Source: an uncultured Haliea sp.
GTDB taxonomy: Bacteria; Pseudomonadota; Gammaproteobacteria; Pseudomonadales; Halieaceae
Reading direction: 5' to 3'
Length of the DNA stretch: 64,000 nucleotides
Assembly (NCBI GenBank): GCA_947258585.1
Contig: CAMYIZ010000030.1
Coordinates: 155,204-219,203, forward strand
Position numbers and translations under genes: made by a program. The notes under the pieces are model-generated. The model saw only the letters and a program-made list of their open reading frames with translations. It was not told the origin of the DNA and made no database searches. Position 1 is the first letter of the stretch. Each line of letters opens with the position of its first letter. Shown piece after piece: positions 57,404 to 64,000 of this stretch.

Positions 57404-58804
57404 ATGGCCCGATTCAAGGTACCGCACACCCTGACCCTGCTGTTCGCCATGATGCTGCTGGCGATGGTCGCCACCTGGATCGTGCCCCAGGGCTTCTTCG
57501 CCACCGAGACCCTGGCCAACGGCCGCGAGGTGGTGGTACCCGGGACGTTTGCCGTGGTGGCGGAGCGCCAGTACCTGACCCCCTGGCAGCTGCTGACCGC
57601 CATTCCCCGCGCCTTTGCCAGCGCCCAGGACGTGATCTTTTTCGTCCTGATCCTCGGCGGCGTCCTGTCCGTGGCCCGCGCCACCGGCACCGTCGATGCG
57701 CTGATCGGGCGTTTGCTGGAGCGTTTCGGCGAGCAGCCGCAGAAACTGATCTTCATGGTGGTGTTCTGCTTTGCCCTGGCCTCCAGCGCCATCGGCACCG
57801 CCGGCGAGTACATTCCCTTCGTGTTGATCCTGGTCGCCCTGTGCAAGGCCATGCGCCTGGATGCCATGACCGCGGTGGGCATGACCATCGCCGGCTACGG
57901 CATAGGCTACGGCGTCTCCGCGGTGAATCCGTTCACCGTGATCATCGCGCAGAATATTGCCGGGCTGCCGGTGCTGTCGGGCTGGCCCCTGCGGATCGGC
58001 ATTTTCCTGCCCTTCGTGCTGATCGGCTTCCACCATGTCTGGCGCTACTCGCGGCAGGTACTGGCAGACCCGGCCCGCTCCATGATGGTCGGCATACCCT
58101 GCCCGCTCGGCGACCGGGCGACTGCCAGCTACCCGCCACTGGCGCTCAACCACAAGCTGATCCTGGGCAGCTTCCTGCTGACCCTCGCCCTCATCGCCTG
58201 GGGTATCCGGGTGCACGGCTGGTACCTCAATGAACTGAGCGCCTGTTTCATTGCCTGGGGACTGCTGACCCTCGTGCTCGGCCGGCTGCAGGCCGACACC
58301 GCTGCCGGCAAATTCATCGACGGTGCCATTGAACTGACGCCCACCGCTATCCTGATCGGCGTCGCCCGCGGTATTTCCCTGGTCATGGAAGACGGGCAGA
58401 TCCTGCACTCGCTGGTTCACGGCCTGTCCCTGCCCCTGTCCTGGGTGGGCGCGGAGCTCGCGGTGGTCGGCATGCTGGTGATCCAGACCCTGCTCAACTT
58501 CTTCGTCCCCTCGGGCAGTGGCCAGGCCTATGTGACCATGCCGCTGATGGTACCGCTCGCCGACCTGCTGGGCATCCCGCGCCAGGTGGCCGTGCTGGCC
58601 TACCAGTTTGGCGACGGCTTCTCCAACATGATCATTCCCACCAATGCGGTGCTCATGGGCATTATCGGCATCGCCGGGGTGCCCTACGGCCACTGGTTCC
58701 GCTTCTGCCTGCCGCTGTTGCTGAAACTGATGGCGGCGGCCGCCCTGGTGCTGGTGCTGGCGGTGGTATTGGGCTACGGCGCTGGGGCTGGCCCGGCGGT
58801 ATAG
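57404..58804 (+). CDS. YfcC-family (C4-dicarboxylate/basic amino-acid type) transporter
   Basis: 466-residue inner-membrane protein with about 12 hydrophobic segments: MARFKVPHTLTLLFAMMLLA, VIFFVLILGGVLSVARATGT, VVFCFALASSAIGTAGEYIP, GAELAVVGMLVIQTLLNFFV. The family (YfcC/ArcD-like, PF03606) includes transporters for dicarboxylates or arginine/ornithine; the substrate is not deducible. GGAGG precedes the ATG at 57404. Third gene of the run MipA-GDPD-YfcC. Confidence 0.85.
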   Translation: MARFKVPHTLTLLFAMMLLAMVATWIVPQGFFATETLANGREVVVPGTFAVVAERQYLTPWQLLTAIPRAFASAQDVIFFVLILGGVLSVARATGTVDALIGRLLERFGEQPQKLIFMVVFCFALASSAIGTAGEYIPFVLILVALCKAMRLDAMTAVGMTIAGYGIGYGVSAVNPFTVIIAQNIAGLPVLSGWPLRIGIFLPFVLIGFHHVWRYSRQVLADPARSMMVGIPCPLGDRATASYPPLALNHKLILGSFLLTLALIAWGIRVHGWYLNELSACFIAWGLLTLVLGRLQADTAAGKFIDGAIELTPTAILIGVARGISLVMEDGQILHSLVHGLSLPLSWVGAELAVVGMLVIQTLLNFFVPSGSGQAYVTMPLMVPLADLLGIPRQVAVLAYQFGDGFSNMIIPTNAVLMGIIGIAGVPYGHWFRFCLPLLLKLMAAAALVLVLAVVLGYGAGAGPAV

Positions 58805-59016
58805 TGCCGGAGGCCTGCCACTGTGCGCGACCTCACGACAAGCACGCAACGGGTCCCTGCCCGGTGCAGGCCGGCCGGGATCAGACCGGGAGACCCCGCC
58901 GGAGCTGCGGCTGCACCGATTTCGGGCAGGTTTCACAGTGTAGTATTCTGCAGATGTTATGCTGCGCCTGAGCCCCGACACGGCTTCACCCAGACCAACC
59001 CATTGAGACACGCGCC

Positions 59017-59463
59017 ATGGACGATTCCCTTACCGCACTCGCAGGCATCATCCAGATTGCCGTTGCCCCGGTCTTCCTGCTGGCCGGTATCGCCGGCTTC
59101 CTCAACGTCATGTCCGGGCGCCTGGGGCGCATCGTCGATCGCGCCCGGGTCGTGGAGCGGCGGGTAAGCACCCTCACCGACACCGGCAAACTGGAGCGCT
59201 CCAGCCGCGAATTGCGCACCCTGTGGCGGCGCGTGACCATCATCAACTGGTCCATCGGCATGTGTACCGCCTCCGCGCTGATGGTCTGCGTGGTGGTCGT
59301 GGGCCTGTTCGCGGGCGATTTCTGGTCGGTTCATATCGAGACCTTCGTGGTCGTCACCTTCGTGCTGGCGATGCTGCTGTTGATCGCGGCGCTGCTGCTG
59401 TTGATCAAGGAAGTCCAGCTCGCCACCCGGGTATTGGTGGCGGGACAGGAATACACGGATTAG
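59017..59463 (+). CDS. DUF2721 membrane protein
   Basis: 148-residue membrane protein with three hydrophobic segments: a first near 10-28 (GIIQIAVAPVFLLAGIAGFL), then about 75-100 (INWSIGMCTASALMVCVVVV) and 105-130. A basic loop between (SGRLGRIVDRARVVERRVST) fits DUF2721. Function unknown. The 212-bp gap upstream (58805-59016) has no identified gene. The M20 peptidase gene follows 12 bp later. Confidence 0.8.
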   Translation: MDDSLTALAGIIQIAVAPVFLLAGIAGFLNVMSGRLGRIVDRARVVERRVSTLTDTGKLERSSRELRTLWRRVTIINWSIGMCTASALMVCVVVVGLFAGDFWSVHIETFVVVTFVLAMLLLIAALLLLIKEVQLATRVLVAGQEYTD

Positions 59464-59475
59464 GAGAGCGAGAAC

Positions 59476-60792
59476 GTGAAGAAACTACTGTGCTACCTGG
59501 CCATCGCACTCGCGGCGCTGGCGGCCCGTTCCACGCTCGCCGCCCTGTCCGCTACTGAACAGCGCATGGTGGACTTTATCGACGCGACCAATCCCGCGGC
59601 GCTGGCGTTGCTGATCGAGAGCGTCAATATCAACAGTGGCACCATGAACCTGGCGGGCGTGCGGGAAGTGGGGGCGCTGTACGTTCCGGAGTTCGAGGCC
59701 CTGGGATTCACGGTGGAATGGCTGGACGGCGGCGAATTCGAGCGCGCCGGGCATCTGCTGGCGCGCTATCGGGGCAGCGAGGCACAGCGGAAGGTACTGC
59801 TGATCGGGCATCTCGACACCGTGTTCGAACCGGACAGCCCGTTCCAGACCTACACCCGGGTTGACGCCACCACCGCCACCGGCCCCGGCATCGCCGACAT
59901 GAAGGGCGGCAACGTGATCATGCTGCGGGCGCTGGCCGCCCTGGGCGAAGTCGGGGCCATGGAGCGACTGGACGTGACTGTGGTGCTGACCGGCGACGAG
60001 GAGCTGAGCGGCAGTCCGCTGGCGCTGTCCAAACAGGCCCTGGTGGACGCCGCGACCCATGCGGACATTGCCCTCGGCTTCGAAAACGGCGACGGCGACT
60101 ACCGCACCGCCAACGCCGCCCGCCGCGGCAGTGTCGGCTGGACCCTGACGGTGACCGGTACCCCGGCCCATTCCTCACAGGTCTTCCGCGAGGACATTGG
60201 CTCCGGCGCGATCTACGAGACCGCCCGCATCCTGCACGATTTTCACGAAGACGAGACCCTGCGCGGCGAGCAGTACCTGACCTTCAACCCCGGGCGCATC
60301 GCCGGCGGCACGACCGTGCGCAACAGCGAGGCGGACAACAGCAGCAGCGCTTTCGGCAAGAGCAACGTGGTGGCCGAAACGGCGCGGGTGGAAGGGGATA
60401 TCCGGGCCGTGTCGGCGGAGCAGCTGGCCCGCGCCCAGGCGCGCATGACGGCAATCGTCGCGGACAATCTTGCCGGCACCAGCGCCCGCATCAGCTTCGA
60501 CGAGGGCTATCCGCCGATGGCCCCGGCGGCGGGCAACCTGCGGCTGCTGGCCCTGTACTCGGAAGTGAGCGAGGCGCTGGGGTTTGGCGAGGTGGTGGCG
60601 GTCAACCCGCTGCGGGCGGGCGCCGCGGACATCTCCTTTGCCGCGAAGCATGTGGAGATGGCACTGGACGGCCTCGGCATGAGCGGCAGCGCAGGACACA
60701 CCGTCAATGAGACCGCCTACCTGCCGGCGCTGCCCCTGCAGGCCAAGCGCGCCGCGCTGCTGCTGTACCGGCTGGCGGAGGGCCAGCGCTAG
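59476..60792 (+). CDS. Exported M20-family metallopeptidase
   Basis: 438-residue M20 peptidase (carboxypeptidase G2-like). Signal peptide MKKLLCYLAIALAALAARST, zinc ligands in LLIGHLDTVFEP (His-x-Asp), GPGIADMKGGNVIMLRAL (bridging Asp), LTGDEELSGSP (catalytic Glu) and a late His (SAGHTVNETAYLP). GTG start at 59476 with AGGAGAGCG upstream. Substrate not known; family members cleave C-terminal amino acids or acylated amino acids. Confidence 0.88.
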   Translation: MKKLLCYLAIALAALAARSTLAALSATEQRMVDFIDATNPAALALLIESVNINSGTMNLAGVREVGALYVPEFEALGFTVEWLDGGEFERAGHLLARYRGSEAQRKVLLIGHLDTVFEPDSPFQTYTRVDATTATGPGIADMKGGNVIMLRALAALGEVGAMERLDVTVVLTGDEELSGSPLALSKQALVDAATHADIALGFENGDGDYRTANAARRGSVGWTLTVTGTPAHSSQVFREDIGSGAIYETARILHDFHEDETLRGEQYLTFNPGRIAGGTTVRNSEADNSSSAFGKSNVVAETARVEGDIRAVSAEQLARAQARMTAIVADNLAGTSARISFDEGYPPMAPAAGNLRLLALYSEVSEALGFGEVVAVNPLRAGAADISFAAKHVEMALDGLGMSGSAGHTVNETAYLPALPLQAKRAALLLYRLAEGQR

Positions 60793-60859
60793 AGGTCAGC
60801 GGGTACAGGCCACCCTCGCCTGTCCGCTGCGCGGCCATTCACCCTGGCCGCGGGCAATC

Positions 60860-62254
60860 TCACCCAGGGTGGCTGACAAACGCCCCATAGATCGCCCGCA
60901 GGGCCTGCGGATAGTCGTCCGGGGCAACGCCGACGATGATATTGAGCTCCGAGGCACCCTGGTTGATCAGCCGCACGTTGACGCCGGCTGCCGCCAGCGC
61001 GGTGAACACCTTGGCCGCAATACCCGGGGTGCGCGCCATCTCCTCGCCGACGATGGCGATCAGGGCGATGCTCGGCACATACTCGATCTCGTCCGGCTCC
61101 AGGGTGCGGCGGATCTCGTCCAGCACCTGCTCGACCCGGCCCTCCAGCCACTTCGACTCCAGCACCACGCTGACGCTGTCGATGGCCGAGGGGCAGTGCT
61201 CGAAGGGAATATCGTTGTGCTCCAGCACCCCCAGCAGGCGGTAGACAAAGCCCACCTCGCGGTTCATCAGGTGCTTGCCGATGGTGATCATGGAAAAGCT
61301 GGTCTTGCCGGCGACGCCGGCGATCTGGGTGCTCTGGATGATCTCCGGCGACAGCTCGGCGACGATGCGGGTACCCGGGTGGTCGGGGGCGTTGGTATTG
61401 CGGATATTGACCGGGATGCCCACCTCCCGCACCGGCGCCATGGCCTCGTCGTGCAGGACACTGGCGCCCATGTAGGCCAGCTCGCGGATCTCGGCGTAGG
61501 TCACTTCCGCCATGGGCCGCGGCTGGCTGACAATGCGCGGGTCCGCCATCAGCAGCCCCGAGACATCGGTCCAGTTCTCGTACAGCGCGGCGCCGGCGGC
61601 GCGGGCGGCCACCGCGCCACTGACGTCAGAGCCGCCGCGGGAGAAGGTGCGCACCTGCCCCTCCGGGTCGCGACCGTAGAAACCGGGCACCACGTAGCGC
61701 TTGCTCACGTCGGCCAGCCGCGCCCCCAGCAGGGTCCAGGTCTGCGCATCCACCAGGCCGTTACTGCCGATAACGATACAGTCCGCCGGCTCGACAAACT
61801 CCGCTCCCAGCCAGGCGGCCAGCAGCAGGCCGCAGAAGTGCTCGCCACGGGACGCGGCGAAATCCGCCGTTACCCCGGCGGCGAGCTGCTGTCGGAACTG
61901 CTCCAGATGCTGCCCAATCACCGGCGTGACACCCAACTCCTGCTCGATGCCGGTGAAGCGCTCGGCGATCTGGCCGAAGGGGCCGCTGAAGTCCGCGTTC
62001 ATGCTCGCCGCGTGGTGACACAGGTACAGCAGGTCGGTGATCTTGGTGTCCTGGCTGTCGCGCTTGCCCGGCGCCGAAGGCACGATGATCCTGCGCCGCG
62101 GGTCCGCTTCCACGATCTCTCGCACCTTGCGCATCTGCTCCGTACTGGCGAGACTCGAACCGCCAAACTTGCACACGATCCGCCCTGCCGCCGCTTCCAA
62201 TTGCCCTGATTCCGCCACTACCGCTGCCCTGACACTTGTTGGCCCCGCCGACAT
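60860..62254 (-). CDS. Aspartate kinase
   Basis: First enzyme of the aspartate-family pathway (Lys, Thr, Met). 464 residues, monofunctional: N-terminal kinase with KFGGSSLASTEQMRK (29-43) and SRGGSDVSGAVAARAAGAAL, and C-terminal tandem ACT domains (SFSMITIGKHLMNREVGFVY, AKVFTALAAAGVNVRLINQG), which bind end-product effectors. It resembles the longer ACT-containing type and not the short LysC. ATG at 62254. It is divergent from the amidase over a 180-bp gap. Which of the organism's isozymes this is cannot be told. Confidence 0.92.
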   Translation of the reverse strand: MSAGPTSVRAAVVAESGQLEAAAGRIVCKFGGSSLASTEQMRKVREIVEADPRRRIIVPSAPGKRDSQDTKITDLLYLCHHAASMNADFSGPFGQIAERFTGIEQELGVTPVIGQHLEQFRQQLAAGVTADFAASRGEHFCGLLLAAWLGAEFVEPADCIVIGSNGLVDAQTWTLLGARLADVSKRYVVPGFYGRDPEGQVRTFSRGGSDVSGAVAARAAGAALYENWTDVSGLLMADPRIVSQPRPMAEVTYAEIRELAYMGASVLHDEAMAPVREVGIPVNIRNTNAPDHPGTRIVAELSPEIIQSTQIAGVAGKTSFSMITIGKHLMNREVGFVYRLLGVLEHNDIPFEHCPSAIDSVSVVLESKWLEGRVEQVLDEIRRTLEPDEIEYVPSIALIAIVGEEMARTPGIAAKVFTALAAAGVNVRLINQGASELNIIVGVAPDDYPQALRAIYGAFVSHPG

Positions 62255-62434
62255 GGCAAGCCCCGGAGGGACACAGTTTACTGCAGTGCAGGCCCGGGGT
62301 CAGCGGGCACTGCTACGATGAGCTCCCTGTGCAGCCCAGGTCGGCGAGGCAGGGCGGGGCGCGCATTGTTGCTTCCTGCAGAGTGCTACACTGCGGGACA
62401 TGGTTCACTCTCCCCATCTCCGCACGAGTACATC

Positions 62435-63961
62435 ATGAAACCGATTTCCCGCCGCGCACTGATCCGCAACAGCCTGGCGGCAGCGACGACCGCTGCCGTC
62501 GCCTCCGCCCTGCCCGCACAGGGTAACCCGGCCCGCACGCCCCTCAGTTTCGAGGATTACAGGCAGTGGGATGCTCTCAAGATCGCCGAGCAGGTGCGCT
62601 CGGGCGAGGTTTCCCCGCTGCAGATTCTGGAGACCGCCATCGCCCGCGCCGAGGCGGTGAACCCGGTCCTGAACTGCATCGTCGAAAAGCTGTATGAACA
62701 GGCCCGCGCCGCAGTGAAGCAGGGCCTGCCGGACGGACCTTTCCGCGGTGTCCCCTTCCTGCTCAAGGATCTGGGCATGCTGCTGGAGGGCACGGTCACC
62801 ACCCACGGCTCCCGCTTCTACCGGGGCGCAGTCGCCAGCTACACCAGCACCGTGGTCAGCCGCTACCAGCAGGCCGGACTGGTGATCATGGGCAAGAGTG
62901 CGAGCCCCGAGTTCGGCGGTACCGGCACCACGGAATCCACCCTGTTCGGCGATACCCGCAACCCCTGGGACCTGGACCACTCCCCCGGCGGCTCCTCCGG
63001 TGGCGCCGCGGCGGCGGTGGCCGCGGGCATCCTGCCCATCGCCAATGCCACCGACGGCGGCGGCTCCATCCGTATTCCGGCCTCTGCCTGCGGCCTGTTC
63101 GGCATGAAACCCAGCCGGGGCCGCACACCGCATGGCCCCAGGGCACTGTCATCGATCATGTCCGCCACCCATGCGATCAGCCGCAGTGTGCGCGACTCCG
63201 CTGCCCTGCTGGATGCCACCGCCGGCCCGGAGCCGGGTCAGACCCTGATCGCCCCGGCGCCCCGGGGGAGCTTCCTGCAGGCCAGCCGCGAGGCACCGCG
63301 GGCCCTGCGCATCGGCCTGGTCAACACCCCCATCACCCACACCCCGGTGGATCCCGAGTGCCTGCGCGCGAGCCGCGACGCTGCAACCCTGTGCGAGAGC
63401 CTGGGTCACAGCGTGGAAGAAGTGCAACTGCCGGTGGATGCACGCGAATTTTTTGGCGCCTTCGGCCCGATCATGGCCGCCAACACCGTGGCGCGAATCC
63501 GCAGCCGGGAACAGGCGCTGGGACGCAGCGTGACCCGGGATGACCTGGAACCGTTAATCTGGGAGCGCTACCAGGCGGACAAGGACAACAGCGCGGAGCA
63601 GCTGCACGCCGCGCTGGCAACGATAGAAAGGATTGCCCGCCAGGTGGCGCTGCTGCAGCAGCACTACGATGTGTTGCTGTCCCCTACCCTGACCAAACCA
63701 CCCGTGACCATCGGCAAGTTGAGCCTCGCCCAGGACAAGGCCGCCTACGAAGCGGAAGCCGTCAGCGTATCCGCCTTCACCAGCCTCTATAACGCGACCG
63801 GCCAGCCAGCCATGTCCGTACCCCTGCACTGGACCCCCAGTGGCCTGCCCGTCGGGGTCATGTTTGCGGGTCGTTACGGTGAGGAAGCACTGCTGTACCG
63901 GCTGGCGGGCCAACTGGAGCAGGCAAGGCCGTGGTTTGGCCGGGTGCCGGGGGCGGTGTAG
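62435..63961 (+). CDS. Tat-exported amidase-signature enzyme
   Basis: 508-residue amidase with an intact triad: Lys in FLLKDLGMLLEG, the cis-Ser in HSPGGSSGGAAAAVAA and nucleophile in DGGGSIRIPAS. The N-terminus MKPISRRALIRNSLAAATTA has a twin-arginine motif (SRRAL) and a hydrophobic stretch ending VASALPAQG, so export by Tat is likely. Chosen ATG 62435, as the frame upstream to 62318 is not protein-like. Reaction probably hydrolysis of a C-N bond in an amide; substrate unknown. It differs from GatA by the signal and the C-terminal half. Confidence 0.9.
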   Translation: MKPISRRALIRNSLAAATTAAVASALPAQGNPARTPLSFEDYRQWDALKIAEQVRSGEVSPLQILETAIARAEAVNPVLNCIVEKLYEQARAAVKQGLPDGPFRGVPFLLKDLGMLLEGTVTTHGSRFYRGAVASYTSTVVSRYQQAGLVIMGKSASPEFGGTGTTESTLFGDTRNPWDLDHSPGGSSGGAAAAVAAGILPIANATDGGGSIRIPASACGLFGMKPSRGRTPHGPRALSSIMSATHAISRSVRDSAALLDATAGPEPGQTLIAPAPRGSFLQASREAPRALRIGLVNTPITHTPVDPECLRASRDAATLCESLGHSVEEVQLPVDAREFFGAFGPIMAANTVARIRSREQALGRSVTRDDLEPLIWERYQADKDNSAEQLHAALATIERIARQVALLQQHYDVLLSPTLTKPPVTIGKLSLAQDKAAYEAEAVSVSAFTSLYNATGQPAMSVPLHWTPSGLPVGVMFAGRYGEEALLYRLAGQLEQARPWFGRVPGAV

Positions 63962-63970
63962 GTAAGGGGG

Positions 63971-64000
63971 TTTCGGGGTTCGGGGTTCGGGGGTTCGGGG
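63971..64000. repeat. G-rich heptamer repeats at the window edge
   Basis: After the amidase stop the sequence repeats a TTCGGGG-like unit four times (one spacing one G longer) to the end of the window. The array may continue beyond it. Confidence 0.6.

Noticed and set aside
56468..59011. 847-residue open frame on the minus strand opposite MipA, GDPD and YfcC
   Set aside because: Its Gln/Gly/His/Ala-rich composition is typical of antisense frames in GC-rich genes, while the sense genes have clear motifs and ribosome sites.

Overview
The window reads as chromosomal DNA of a GC-rich gammaproteobacterium, most likely a marine member of the Cellvibrionales/Halieaceae type. This is inferred from gene order (mreB next to gatCAB; hemA-prfA-prmC-moeB facing a TPR lipoprotein-lolB-ispE-tRNA-Gln-prs-rplY-pth-ychF block), a PA4642-family gene behind gatB, and the makeup of the accessory half (glucosylglycerol osmolyte genes, ACR3/ArsJ arsenic resistance, P450, BVMO). 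No species can be named from the sequence alone.

Positions 1-19.6 kb are almost all housekeeping. The 5' part of mreB leaves the window on the minus strand, divergent from gatC-gatA-gatB-PA4642-like, whose gatA/gatB and gatB/PA4642-like junctions are ATGA overlaps. Then come smr, cysZ, rhlB, a DoxX gene, and the tightly packed minus-strand operon hemA-prfA-prmC-moeB. On the plus strand follow a TPR lipoprotein, lolB, ispE, tRNA-Gln, prs, rplY, pth and ychF. Between tRNA-Gln and prs lies a set of 174-bp repeats, each starting with the 3' end of the tRNA, closely resembling in architecture the rtT repeats behind E. coli tyrT.

From 19.6 to 35 kb the window is accessory. It holds a broken DUF4143-type ATPase; a five-gene minus-strand arsenic operon (arsR, GAPDH, arsJ, ACR3 and an unassigned circularly permuted ATP-grasp-like gene); the agmatine-to-putrescine pair aguB-aguA; an IPTL-CTERM-like exported protein; and tRNA-Met followed by a decayed tyrosine integrase, a MazEF-type toxin-antitoxin pair and a TonB receptor/PepSY remnant. 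A possible Fur box lies in front of a periplasmic gene. An M24-family gene, a decayed CMD gene and an MFS transporter follow.

From 35 to 64 kb: an osmolyte cassette (fused phosphatase/glucosylglycerol-phosphate synthase plus a GH13_18 phosphorylase); an amidohydrolase; a TauD-family dioxygenase; an unknown exported protein; a TIR-TPR protein followed by a DUF3376-type patatin (candidate signalling or defence pair); a DUF3604 protein; a Baeyer-Villiger monooxygenase gene interrupted by one in-frame TAG; RNase HI; a three-gene P450-cupin-unknown operon behind a perfect palindrome; a MipA/OmpV, GDPD and YfcC transporter run; DUF2721; an M20 peptidase; an aspartate kinase; and a Tat-exported amidase.

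The most unusual items are the tRNA-Gln tail repeats, the ATP-grasp-like gene inside the arsenic operon, and the TIR-TPR/patatin pair.
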